In this document: piece by piece, positions 34,343-42,696 of the stretch
Layout: every line of letters starts with the position of its first letter
How positions within the stretch are numbered: position 1 is the first letter of the stretch
Assembly: GCA_005777185.1 (NCBI GenBank)
Contig: SXNL01000329.1
Span: 1-62,155, forward strand
Origin: Myxococcales bacterium
GTDB taxonomy: Bacteria; Myxococcota_A; Polyangia; Polyangiales; Polyangiaceae
Direction of reading: 5' to 3'
DNA: 62,155 nucleotides
Made by a program: the position numbers and the translations under genes
The notes under the pieces: generated by a model
The model's database searches: none
Told to the model about the DNA's origin: nothing
What the model saw: only the letters and a program-made list of their open reading frames with translations

Positions 34343-35206
34343 ATGGTCGGTCGCGTCGTGCCCGCAGCGTCCCTGGGCCTCGTCGCCCTCGCCACGCTCT
34401 CGTCCTCCCTGGCGTGCACGCCCGCGGGCAAGGTCAGCGAGAAGCACGCCGAAGCTCACTCGCGGAGCCTGGCGGAGCTGGCGAAGAAGGACGTCCTCGA
34501 GATCGACCGTGGCCTTCCCGACGGGGCGCGCAAGCTCGCGCCGCTGTTTGCGAAGGGCGACGACCCGCGATCCAACCTCCCGGGCGTCCGCAAGGAGCTG
34601 ATGCGCATCCGCCGGGACGTGCCGGATCTGCTCACGTCGAAGGCGACGTTCCTGGCGCTCGCGGACGGCAAGGGGATCGCCATCCGCAACGACCTCGAGG
34701 AGGACGCGATGGCGGGGAAGAACCTCATCGAGATCTTCCCCGACCTGTCGAAGGCGAGGGACGCGTGCGTCGCCACGGTGGGTGCGTTCCCCGGCCCGGC
34801 GAAGCCCGCCGGACCGGATCGGGACTACATCGCGGCGTGCCCGGTGAAGAACCCGGAGGGGGCCACCGTCGGCCTCCTGGTCACGGGCTGGCCGTACCGT
34901 AGCTTCGCCAGGCACCTGCAGGAGTCGCTGAAGCGCGAGATCACCGAGCAGACGCGCGCCGCCGATCCGGGCAAGTTGCCCATCCTCTACGTCGGCGTGT
35001 TCGACCGGGCGGGAGTGTACATGGCGCCCCTGACGCCCAAGGTCGACGAGGACGAGCTCGTGACGCTGAACCTCGTCGAGAAGACCGCGAGCGGGCACGC
35101 GCAGGGCGTCGTCACCGTGACGGACCGCGCGTTCGGCTGGTCGGCCGACCGCGTCGAGAAGCTCGGCCCCGACACGGGAGTGGTCGTCCTGAGGAGCGAG
35201 ATCTGA
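34343..35206 (+). CDS. Lipoprotein with a sensor-like extracytoplasmic domain
   Basis: 287 residues. The signal MVGRVVPAASLGLVALATLSS has a lipobox (SLAC). The mature part starts with a long helix and then alternates strands and helices (KATFLALADGKGIAIRNDLEE, LPILYVGVFDRAGVYMAPLTP), the pattern of a Cache/PAS-like sensor domain, here without a membrane-linked output. ATG 34343 is the first start compatible with the signal; the frame is open to 33776. Function unknown. Confidence 0.75.
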   Translation: MVGRVVPAASLGLVALATLSSSLACTPAGKVSEKHAEAHSRSLAELAKKDVLEIDRGLPDGARKLAPLFAKGDDPRSNLPGVRKELMRIRRDVPDLLTSKATFLALADGKGIAIRNDLEEDAMAGKNLIEIFPDLSKARDACVATVGAFPGPAKPAGPDRDYIAACPVKNPEGATVGLLVTGWPYRSFARHLQESLKREITEQTRAADPGKLPILYVGVFDRAGVYMAPLTPKVDEDELVTLNLVEKTASGHAQGVVTVTDRAFGWSADRVEKLGPDTGVVVLRSEI

Positions 35207-35207
35207 C

Positions 35208-35396
35208 TCAGCGCCTCGCGGCGGCGTCGATGGCATCGGATCCGCCTGCACGACCGGCGCGGTGTATCGCGACGACGAGGACCGACCAGCCCGCGAGGCA
35301 CGCGACTCCGCCCGGGACGGGAGCGGTGGTGCCGGCGACGACGAGGCCGAGCGTCGTCAGCGCCGCGCCTGCGATCAGCGGGAGGGATCCGCGCAT
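35208..35396 (-). CDS. Small membrane protein, unknown
   Basis: 62 residues with two predicted membrane helices (LPLIAGAALTTLGLVVAG, GVACLAGWSVLVVAI) and an Arg/Ala tail. AGGGAGGG lies a few bases before the ATG. Convergent with the sensor-like lipoprotein (1-nt gap) and divergent from the next lipoprotein. Its small size makes it tentative, but the SD and two clean helices support it. Confidence 0.55.
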   Translation of the reverse strand: MRGSLPLIAGAALTTLGLVVAGTTAPVPGGVACLAGWSVLVVAIHRAGRAGGSDAIDAAARR

Positions 35397-35447
35397 GTCC
35401 CTCCCTACTTACCACGGGCGGCGTTCCAAGGTACCCTCGCCCTCCTC

Positions 35448-36080
35448 ATGCTGGGCGGTCGAACAGCTGGTCCCCTCGCGCTGGCGCTCGCGATCCTCGC
35501 CACGGGCTGCTCGGCGAGCCAGGTGCCGGACCCGCGCGTCGCCGCCGCAGACTACGCGGGAGCGGCCGAGCGCGGCGACGCCGACGCCATCTACGACATG
35601 ATGACCGCCGGCGCCCGGCGGACGCGATCCCGGGACGACGTGCGTGCCATCGTCAAGGACGAGCGATCGGAGCTGGCCGAGCAGGCGCTGGCGCTCCGTT
35701 CCAAGGACGCGCGCGTCGCGGCGACCGCCCACCTCGTGTACGCGGACGGGGAGCGGGTGTCGCTCGATATGGACCACGGGCGCTTCTGGGTGTCGGCGGC
35801 CGGGGCGCTCCCCGGCGGCGCCCGGACCCCCGAACAGGCGCTCGATCAGCTGCGCCGCGTCGTGGCGCGCCGCAGCTACGCCGGGCTCATGCGCGTCGTG
35901 TCCCCCTCGACGCGCGCCGCCATCGAGGCCGATCTCCGCTCGCTCGTCACGGGGCTCGAGAAGCCGGAGACGCTGCCCGTGCAGGTCACCGGTGACTCCG
36001 CGCAGGTCGCCGTGCCCGGCGGCCACCACGTACGGCTCAAGCGAGAGGGCGGGATCTGGCGCGTCGACGACTTCGACTGA
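35448..36080 (+). CDS. Lipoprotein, unknown function
   Basis: 210 residues. MLGGRTAGPLALALAILATGC is a lipoprotein signal. Two similar helical units follow (YAGAAERGDADAIYDMMTAGAR; AGLMRVVSPSTRAAIEADLRS), each with a hydrophobic strand segment (RVSLDMDHGRFWVS; VAVPGGHHVRLKREGGIWRVD), which suggests a duplicated SnoaL/NTF2-like fold. TACCCT lies 10 nt before the ATG with no SD. Function unknown. Confidence 0.75.
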   Translation: MLGGRTAGPLALALAILATGCSASQVPDPRVAAADYAGAAERGDADAIYDMMTAGARRTRSRDDVRAIVKDERSELAEQALALRSKDARVAATAHLVYADGERVSLDMDHGRFWVSAAGALPGGARTPEQALDQLRRVVARRSYAGLMRVVSPSTRAAIEADLRSLVTGLEKPETLPVQVTGDSAQVAVPGGHHVRLKREGGIWRVDDFD

Positions 36081-36102
36081 TCGCCGTCCCCGCCGTTCGC
36101 CG

Positions 36103-36810
36103 TCACTGGACGCAGGCACCCGTGCGCGCGTCACATCGCGCGGGGGGCGTGCAGCCGAGGTCGTTCATGCACTCGACGCAGCGCCCCGTGTACCGCAGGC
36201 AGAGCAGGCGCTTCGCGCTGGTGCACTGCGCGCTCGAGAAGCACTCGACGCAGCGTCCGATGATCGTGTTGCAGTAGGCCTCGACGCCGCCCTTGCAGTT
36301 GTCGTTGCGGGAGCACTCGGCGCAGCGCCTGTCCTTCTCGATGCAGGTGAACCCCGGCGCGAAGCACGCTCTGCTGTCGTCGAAGCACCACTCCACGCAG
36401 CGCGATGTGCCGGGATCGCAGTAGCGGCCCGGCCCGCAGTGGGATGCCTCGGTGCACTCGACGCAGACGTGCCCCTTCGTGTCGCACTGGCGCCGCGGCC
36501 CGTACCCGAGCGCGCAGTCTCCGTCGTCGAGACATCCGACGCAGACCCCTTGCGTGGGGATGCAGCGGGCCTGCGAGACCGCGCAGGCGCTGTCGTCCTG
36601 ACAGGCCCTCGAGACGGGCGACACCTCCGGCCCGAGGGCGGCGTCGCTGCTCGCGTCCCGGGCGGGCGCGACGTCGAGGCCCGCGTCCGTCGTCGAGCCG
36701 GGCTCCTCGAAGCGAACCTCCCCATCACACGCCATCGGCACCGCCCCGGAGACGCCCGCCAGTACCGCGGAGAAGGCGGTGAGCGCTCGGCCCCCGCGCG
36801 CTCCCGTCAT
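36103..36810 (-). CDS. Cys-rich secreted lipoprotein of an ECF sigma-FecR unit
   Basis: 235 residues. The signal ends at VPMAC. The mature part has about seven repeats built as C-V/A-E-C-x(3-5)-C-x(4-8)-C (GVCVGCLDDGDC, HVCVECTEASHC, RCAECSRNDNC, RCVECMNDLGC), an arrangement seen in many myxobacterial lipoproteins, with each repeat likely carrying disulfides. Its ATG overlaps the FecR gene stop (ATGA), so it is translated with it. Third gene of the sigma-FecR-lipoprotein unit and a possible regulated product. Confidence 0.8.
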   Translation of the reverse strand: MTGARGGRALTAFSAVLAGVSGAVPMACDGEVRFEEPGSTTDAGLDVAPARDASSDAALGPEVSPVSRACQDDSACAVSQARCIPTQGVCVGCLDDGDCALGYGPRRQCDTKGHVCVECTEASHCGPGRYCDPGTSRCVEWCFDDSRACFAPGFTCIEKDRRCAECSRNDNCKGGVEAYCNTIIGRCVECFSSAQCTSAKRLLCLRYTGRCVECMNDLGCTPPARCDARTGACVQ

Positions 36811-37943
36811 GGTCGCGCCAAGATCCGCTTCGCCTCCGCCTGCGCGAAGCCCGTCGGCCACTGGCCCAGGTATTCCTGCGCGCTGCGGCGCCCGGCAGGG
36901 TGATCCATCGCGTCGAGGAGCTTCATCCGCTCGACGGTGGCGCTCTCGCGCAGCGGTCCCGTGGGGTACTCCGCGATGAGCCGCTCGAGCCGCGTCACCG
37001 CGAGCCCCGCGTGCCCCTGTCGCTTGTGGCCCATGGCCTCCTGGAAGAGGTCGTTCTGCGCGGCGAGCGTGGTCGCTGCGAGGGTCGCGGCCGCGGTGGG
37101 CTCGATCGCCGGCCCCGCGACCGGCGCGGTCGAAGCGACGCGAGGGAGCCCCGACGTGGGAGCAGCCTGGATCTGCGCGCGAGCGCCCTTGTCGTCGGGG
37201 CTCGGGACAGCGACGGGCGGGTCGGCGCGCGCCTCCTCGCAGCGTGGCCACACGTCGCCCGGGCCGAGCAGCGTCTCGCGCCCACCATGGCGCACGGCCA
37301 CGAGGCCTTCTGCCACCTCCACCCGCGTGGTGGTGCCGCAGCGGGATGCCGCCGCGAGCGACACGTCGAACGCCGTACCCCGCACCTCGATCTCGACGTC
37401 GGACGTCCGGACCAGGAAGCGCTCGTCGCTCTGGAGCTTCGCCACCTTCGCCGAGACCGTCCCCCGCGACAGCTGGAAGACGCTGCGGGGGCCCTGCTCC
37501 ACGACCACCATGTCGCCGTGCAGCGCCATGCGCGTGCCCGTGAGACTCTCGAGGTGGATCGCCTCGGCCGCGCCCGCCACGAGGCGCGCGCCCTCTTCGA
37601 CCTTCCTGCGTTCGCCGCTCAGGGACACGTCCACGCCGCTGGCGCGAAGCTCACCTCGGCCCGTCGCCGCCCACGCGGGAGGGCTGGCACCGCCGGTGTG
37701 CCGTGCGACGCGACCCTTCGCCCACCAGCCGCCCGCCCCGAGGAGGACCGTCGCCGCGAGCGCCGCCGCGATCACCCGCGCGCGACGGGTACTTCGCAAC
37801 CTCGCGCTGTTCCGGATCGCCTCCGAGAGCGCGAGGATGGTCGCGAGCTCCTGCTCGCGAGAAGCGGGTTCCGGCGGCTGCACGTCGCGCATCGCCTGCT
37901 TGAGGAGGCGCGCCGCCTCGGCGCTGAGATCCCGGCTCGTCAT
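36807..37943 (-). CDS. FecR-domain membrane protein
   Basis: 378 residues. A cytoplasmic N-terminus of about 55 residues is followed by one membrane helix (VIAAALAATVLLGAGGWWA) and a FecR domain (GDMVVVEQGPRSVFQLSRGTV, FLVRTSDVEIEVRGTAFDVSL, VEVAEGLVAVRHGG), then a Pro/Ala linker and TPR-like helices (LFQEAMGHKRQGHAGLAVTRL). It overlaps the sigma factor gene by 4 nt, so it is the probable regulator (anti-sigma-like) of that factor. No TonB receptor gene is nearby, so iron sensing is not implied. Confidence 0.85.
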   Translation of the reverse strand: MTSRDLSAEAARLLKQAMRDVQPPEPASREQELATILALSEAIRNSARLRSTRRARVIAAALAATVLLGAGGWWAKGRVARHTGGASPPAWAATGRGELRASGVDVSLSGERRKVEEGARLVAGAAEAIHLESLTGTRMALHGDMVVVEQGPRSVFQLSRGTVSAKVAKLQSDERFLVRTSDVEIEVRGTAFDVSLAAASRCGTTTRVEVAEGLVAVRHGGRETLLGPGDVWPRCEEARADPPVAVPSPDDKGARAQIQAAPTSGLPRVASTAPVAGPAIEPTAAATLAATTLAAQNDLFQEAMGHKRQGHAGLAVTRLERLIAEYPTGPLRESATVERMKLLDAMDHPAGRRSAQEYLGQWPTGFAQAEAKRILARP

Positions 37944-38629
37944 CGCTGGTCTCCGAGGCTGACGAGGGCGTTGGCGAGCTCCGGATCCGTGGCGAGGCGC
38001 TCGTGGAGCTCACGCCGTCCGCGGACGAGACGCGTCTGTGCCGCTGCGACGCTCACCTCGGTGATGGCCGCCACGTCGCGGAGATCGTAGCCGCACACGT
38101 CGTGCAGGAGGTAGGTCCAGGTCTTCGCCTCGTCGATACCATCGAGGTGATGGCGCACGCGCCGGAGAAGCTGCTTCGCGACGGCCTCAACGCCCGGGTC
38201 GTGGCCGGAAGGCGGTCCGTCTTCGCGGCGACCGGGGGGCGATTCGGGCTGGTCCGTGGAGAAGATGCGGCGCTCGGTCTTTCGCCGTCGGATGTGCTTG
38301 TACACGACGTTCGCGGTCACGCTCGAGATCCACGAGTCGAGCGCGCAGTCGCCGCGGACGCGCTCGATGCTGTAGACGACGGCGATCATGGCCTGCTGGG
38401 CGAGGTCCTCCGCGTCACGGTCGCCGTGACCGAGGAGCCTGCCGACGGTGCGCACCACCGCCGGGCGGGCGCGCCGGTAGAGGGACGTCGCTGCGTCCGC
38501 GCCGCCTCGACGCAGCTCCGCCAGGAGCTCGCTGTCGTCGAGCGCCGGCGGGGGCGGGGGCTTCTCGGGGGTTGCGCTGGAGCGGAGCAAGCGCAACTGC
38601 GCGCGCTCCCCCCGGGCGGGGTGGGACAT
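37940..38629 (-). CDS. ECF-type RNA polymerase sigma factor
   Basis: 229 residues. Sigma region 2 (DAEDLAQQAMIAVVYSIERV, SWISSVTANVVYKHIRRRK) and region 4 (LHDVCGYDLRDVAAITEVSVA with AAQTRLVRGRREL) are clear. A Pro-rich N-terminus of 35 residues precedes them. It would direct transcription of its own operon in response to the FecR protein. ATG 38629 is chosen because TACTCT lies 9 nt before it; the open frame to 38806 is antisense to the neighbouring gene's end. Confidence 0.88.
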   Translation of the reverse strand: MSHPARGERAQLRLLRSSATPEKPPPPPALDDSELLAELRRGGADAATSLYRRARPAVVRTVGRLLGHGDRDAEDLAQQAMIAVVYSIERVRGDCALDSWISSVTANVVYKHIRRRKTERRIFSTDQPESPPGRREDGPPSGHDPGVEAVAKQLLRRVRHHLDGIDEAKTWTYLLHDVCGYDLRDVAAITEVSVAAAQTRLVRGRRELHERLATDPELANALVSLGDQR

Positions 38630-38654
38630 GGCGTTGTTAGAGTACCCCCGGCTG

Positions 38655-38674
38655 GAAAGAGCAGGCGCTCTTTC
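38655..38674 (-). terminator. Hairpin at the 3' end of the outer-membrane-type gene
   Basis: GAAAGAGC and GCTCTTTC form a perfect 8-bp stem with a 4-nt loop, overlapping the stop codon at 38673-38675 of the upstream gene. It lies just before the promoter of the sigma factor gene. Confidence 0.45.
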
Positions 38675-39575
38675 AGAACTCCACCGCGACGCCAAGCTCC
38701 AGAAGGGTGCGTAGGGGTGGGACGACACCGGTGCGTGTGCCGCCAACGACGACAGCGGTACGGCCGAAGGCGATCTCCGCGCCCAGGGCAGCACGGACGA
38801 GCGCATGGTCCGAGAGGCGAAGCCCGCCCTCCCCGAGCACCTGTACCCCCGGAACCCACCGCCCTCCGGACTCGTCCGCGTTCGGGGAGACGCGGGAGAT
38901 CTGCAGGTGCTGGAGGACGAGGTCGGTCCGCCCCCCGACGACCCAGCCCGGGGCGACCCTCGTGGAGAGCCCCGCCCCTGCCGCGGCCGTGACGAACGTG
39001 GTCGATGCCTGAGCGCTGCTCACCTCGCCGCGACGCGCCGACAGACCGGCGTGAAGGAACGCCGGGCCCCGGACGAACACGCGACCTCCCGCGACCCCAC
39101 CGAGCGCGGTCGCAGCCCCGCCCACCCCGACCGTGGCGAGCGCTCCTGCCTCGAGCACCCAGGGAAAGCGCCGCGCGCGATCGCCCGAGGGCCCGCGGTC
39201 CGGAGGGGGGGGCGGCGGCGCCGGAGGCTCGCTCGACGGCAACATGGAGAGGATCGCGAAGCCCACGGCCCGCGCGCGCTCGACCTCCGCGTCGGCGCTG
39301 TCGAACGCGAGCTCGCGTTCGATCCACTCCGCTTGCGGAGCGGGCTGCACGCGCAGACGCGCCGAGCCGCGAGCCGGGTCGAACGAGACGACCGCGACGA
39401 GCGACGCGCCGACGCGCGCACCGAAGCCGGCCGCCTCCGCGGGCGGGGGCTCGCCTGTCGCGAACACCACGTTGTTCTCGAGCGAGAGCGCGGCCCGCAT
39501 CGCGGCCTGGGCGGCCGATGGATCGTCGCCCGATCCGACAAGGAAGATGGCCACGACCGCCGCCGGCAGCTGCAT
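38673..39575 (-). CDS. Predicted outer-membrane beta-barrel protein
   Basis: 300 residues. Begins with MQLPAAVVAIFLVGSG, a weak signal peptide. A globular domain to about residue 115 ends in a Pro run (EPPAPPPPPP); then a Gly/Ala-rich part with alternating strands (LEAGALATVGVGGAATALGG, GVQVLGEGGLRLSDHALVRAA) that ends in LLELGVAVEF, a typical barrel C-terminal strand with terminal Phe. ATG 39575 fits the signal; the frame is open to 43067 but only this part reads as protein. Divergent from the DUF4159 gene. Confidence 0.65.
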   Translation of the reverse strand: MQLPAAVVAIFLVGSGDDPSAAQAAMRAALSLENNVVFATGEPPPAEAAGFGARVGASLVAVVSFDPARGSARLRVQPAPQAEWIERELAFDSADAEVERARAVGFAILSMLPSSEPPAPPPPPPDRGPSGDRARRFPWVLEAGALATVGVGGAATALGGVAGGRVFVRGPAFLHAGLSARRGEVSSAQASTTFVTAAAGAGLSTRVAPGWVVGGRTDLVLQHLQISRVSPNADESGGRWVPGVQVLGEGGLRLSDHALVRAALGAEIAFGRTAVVVGGTRTGVVPPLRTLLELGVAVEF

Positions 39576-39671
39576 GTCGGCGCAGAGGATGCACCTCGGC
39601 GCCCGTGAGGGCAAGGTGCCGGGCGCGCGGCTGCCTGTACGGCGCCCGCGAGCGGAGTACACTCCGGCGGG

Positions 39672-40466
39672 ATGCCGACGAGGGCCGCGACATGGATCGT
39701 TCTCGCGCTCGCCGCGGCGGGACTCCTCTTCGCGCTGCCGCGGCCCGCCGCCGCGTTCGGCGACGTCGGCGCGTTCGAGCCGCGAATCCTGCTCGTCGGG
39801 TCGCTCACGGGCGCGGCGCGGCCCTCGGCGCCGGCCCGCTGGTCCTTCGAGGTCATCCAGCGCACGAGCGCCCCGGCCCGCCGCGCCCCGACGACCGTGC
39901 GCGCCGACGCGCCGGACGTGACGGGCGCCCCCTTCCTGTACCTCAGCGGCGACGCGGAGCTCGCGAGCTTCACGCCCGGCGAGGTCATGGGGCTCCGGAG
40001 GTTCTTCGCGCTCGGAGGGCTCCTCTTCGTGGACGACGCCGGCGTCGGCGAGCGCGGCGAGCCAAGCGCGTTCGGGAGGAGCGCGCGCCGCGAGCTCGCC
40101 CGCGTGCTTCCCGACACGGTCCCCATCCGTATCGGCCCGGATCACGTCGTGTTCAAGAGCTTCTACCTCCTCAGGCGCGCCGAGGGGCGCGTGGAGGGGC
40201 AGAAGCACCTCGACGCCATCGTGCGCGGGGGCGCGGCGCAGGTGATCTTCTCCTCGCACGACCTCGGCGGCGCCCTGGCCCGTGGCCCGACGGGGGCGTG
40301 GGAGCACGCCGTCCTGCCCCACGGCGATACGCAGCGCGAGCGCGCCGTCCGCCTTGCCGTCAACATCGCCATGTACGCCCTGTGCTCCGACTACAAGGAC
40401 GATCAGGTCCACGCGCCAGCCCTGATGCGGCGGCGCGCCGTCCTCGGGCCGCGGGGCGAGCCCTAG
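39672..40466 (+). CDS. DUF4159-domain protein
   Basis: 264 residues. A signal helix (TWIVLALAAAGLLFALPRPAA) is followed by a DUF4159 domain: FEPRILLVGSLTGAARPSAP, LYLSGDAELASFTPGEVMGLR, FFALGGLLFVDDAG and IVRGGAAQVIFSSHDLGGAL, then the NIAMYALCSDYKDDQVHAP end. DUF4159 proteins usually stand beside VWA and MoxR/DUF58 genes in Bacteroidetes/Myxococcota operons. Here a VWA gene starts 1 nt after its stop. TACACT lies 8 nt before the ATG with no SD. Role unknown. Confidence 0.85.
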   Translation: MPTRAATWIVLALAAAGLLFALPRPAAAFGDVGAFEPRILLVGSLTGAARPSAPARWSFEVIQRTSAPARRAPTTVRADAPDVTGAPFLYLSGDAELASFTPGEVMGLRRFFALGGLLFVDDAGVGERGEPSAFGRSARRELARVLPDTVPIRIGPDHVVFKSFYLLRRAEGRVEGQKHLDAIVRGGAAQVIFSSHDLGGALARGPTGAWEHAVLPHGDTQRERAVRLAVNIAMYALCSDYKDDQVHAPALMRRRAVLGPRGEP

Positions 40467-42674
40467 ATGGAGCTCTCGCGAAGGCTCGCCGTGAGCGGGG
40501 ATCTGCCGCCCTGGTGTGCGGCGATCGCCGCGATCCTCGGAGCCGTGAGCCTGATCTGCCTGGTCGTCGAGCTCACCCGGACGCGGAGAGGTGGCGCCGT
40601 CGTGTTCGGAACCGGCGCGCTGTCGATCGCGATCGTCCTCGCGGCGATCCTCCGGCCCGTCCGCGTGTCCGCGCGGGAGAGCTCCGTCGGCGCGCGTGTC
40701 GTCGTACTGGCCGACGTCTCGAGGTCCATGGCGCTCGCGGATCAGGGGACGACCCGGGCCGAGGTCCGCGATCGCGCCCTCGCCGCGCTCGCGGGACGAT
40801 CGCGTGACGCGCGGCTCGCGGTGCTCGGTTTCGGGGACGGGCCCGCGCGACCGCTCGCGGGCAACGAGGGCCGCGCGCGCGCGGGTGATCCGCGCAGCGA
40901 TCTGGCGTTCGCGCTCCGCTCGGTCGCGGAGTCTCCGGACGAGCGCCCGAAGGCCATCGTCGTCGTCAGCGATGGGCAGCTCGACGATCCCCCCGAGGGG
41001 GCCTCCCGCCCGGCGCTGGCGGCGGCCGCACGGACCGTGGGCGTGCCCATCCACACCATCGCCACGACACGGCGGACGCCGAAGGACGCAAGCGTGCGAC
41101 GCGCGAGCACCGCCGGCGCAGCGGTCGCGCACGTCCCCGTGCCCATCCGGGTGGAGGTCGCCTGCGGCGGCGGGCTCGACTGCGACAAGCTGACGGTCAC
41201 CGCGAAGGAGCTGCGGGAGGACGGGCCGCCGGCCCTGCTCGCGTCCGGGATCGCCGACGTGACGAGCGGGAAGGCCGTCGTCGACCTCACCGTCACGATG
41301 GAGCGCGCCGGGGCGAGGATCGTCGAGATCGCCATCGGCGCCCCCCAGGGCGACGAGATCCGCGAGAACGACCGACGTCTGCTCGCGCTCGGCGTGGTGC
41401 GCGAGCGCGTGCGCGTCCTCCACGTCGCGGGGCGCGCGACGCAGGACGTACGCGCGCTGCGGCGCTGGCTCAAGCAGGACGCCTCGGTCGATCTCGTGGC
41501 GTTCTTCATCCTCCGTACACCGGCCGACAACCCGCAGGCCGACCCCGACGATCTGGCGCTCATCCGCTTCCCGGTCGACGAGCTGTTCGACACGCACCTG
41601 CCCTCGTTCGACGCGGTCGTGCTCCAGGATTTCGACGCCCAGCCCTACGGGCTCGTGAAGCACCTCCCTTCCCTCTCGCGCTATGTGCGACACGGCGGTG
41701 GCTTGATCATGGTGGGGGGACCCAACTCGTTCGTCGCGGGCGGATACGCCGGGACGCCTCTCGCCGAGGTGCTGCCGGTCGAGCTGGACGGCTCCGCCAA
41801 CGCGGAGGGCGCGGACGTGGCGCCGCTCGTGCCCGCGTGGACCCAGGAGGGCGCCGCCGCGCGACTCCTGGGCCCGCTCCGCGGGGTCGTCGGCGACGAG
41901 CTCCCGGAGATGCCGGGCGCGAACGTACTCGGTACCGCGCGAGCGGGAGCCCTCGTGCTGTGGACCCACCCGACGCGACGGACGCGCGCCGGGACACCGA
42001 TGCCGGTGCTCGCGGTCGGAGACCAGGGCGACGGGCGATCCATCGCCCTCGCGGTGGACGGCGCCTGGTTGCTCGACTTCTCGCCGCTCGGCGCCCGGAC
42101 GGCTGCGCGCGCGCACGGCGCGCTGTGGGACGGCATGCTCGGCTGGCTCATGCGCGATCCTCGCTTCGAGCCGGCGCAGGTGGACGTCCCCGGCGGGTGC
42201 GTCGCGGGCGAGCCGGTCCGGTTGCGCGTGCGCTCCGCGCTTCACTTGCAGAATACACGCATTACGACCGCGCTGACCCGGCTCGACGCGAGCATGCCGC
42301 GGCGAAGCGTGGAGACCACCGCCTCGGGAGAGACGGCGACGGTGGAGCTCGGATCCCTCGACGCGGGTGGCTACTCTGCGCGCCTGTCCATCGGGGAGGG
42401 GCTCTCCACACGTCACGATTTCGCGTGCGAGGCAGGCGGCGACGAGTGGGCGGACTCGCGGCCCGACGGCGCGCGCCTGCGCGAGCTTGCCGCCGCCGCG
42501 GGCGGTACGTTCGCGTTCGCGGACGGCCCGATCGACGTGCCCGTGCCGCCGCCGACCGTCATCAACGCGGAGCGCCACGTGACGCCGGCGCTTCCCGCGT
42601 GGGTGTGGGCGTTCCTCGCGGCGTCCACGCTCGGGACGCACTGGCTCGTCAGGCGACGCGGCGGCCTCGCGTGA
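40467..42674 (+). CDS. Membrane VWA/glutamine-amidotransferase-like protein
   Basis: 735 residues. Two membrane helices near the start (CAAIAAILGAVSLICLVVEL; GAVVFGTGALSIAIVLAAIL) and one at the end (LPAWVWAFLAASTLGTHWL). The VWA domain has the metal-binding motif DVSRSM (residues about 88-93). A class I GATase-like domain follows (SFDAVVLQDFDAQPYGLVKHL, YVRHGGGLIMVGGPNSFVAGG), without a catalytic Cys. Typical partner of DUF4159 proteins. Starts directly after the DUF4159 stop and is followed by the HEAT gene 22 bp on. Confidence 0.85.
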   Translation: MELSRRLAVSGDLPPWCAAIAAILGAVSLICLVVELTRTRRGGAVVFGTGALSIAIVLAAILRPVRVSARESSVGARVVVLADVSRSMALADQGTTRAEVRDRALAALAGRSRDARLAVLGFGDGPARPLAGNEGRARAGDPRSDLAFALRSVAESPDERPKAIVVVSDGQLDDPPEGASRPALAAAARTVGVPIHTIATTRRTPKDASVRRASTAGAAVAHVPVPIRVEVACGGGLDCDKLTVTAKELREDGPPALLASGIADVTSGKAVVDLTVTMERAGARIVEIAIGAPQGDEIRENDRRLLALGVVRERVRVLHVAGRATQDVRALRRWLKQDASVDLVAFFILRTPADNPQADPDDLALIRFPVDELFDTHLPSFDAVVLQDFDAQPYGLVKHLPSLSRYVRHGGGLIMVGGPNSFVAGGYAGTPLAEVLPVELDGSANAEGADVAPLVPAWTQEGAAARLLGPLRGVVGDELPEMPGANVLGTARAGALVLWTHPTRRTRAGTPMPVLAVGDQGDGRSIALAVDGAWLLDFSPLGARTAARAHGALWDGMLGWLMRDPRFEPAQVDVPGGCVAGEPVRLRVRSALHLQNTRITTALTRLDASMPRRSVETTASGETATVELGSLDAGGYSARLSIGEGLSTRHDFACEAGGDEWADSRPDGARLRELAAAAGGTFAFADGPIDVPVPPPTVINAERHVTPALPAWVWAFLAASTLGTHWLVRRRGGLA

Positions 42675-42696
42675 AAGGGTGCTACGCTCGCGGCAG

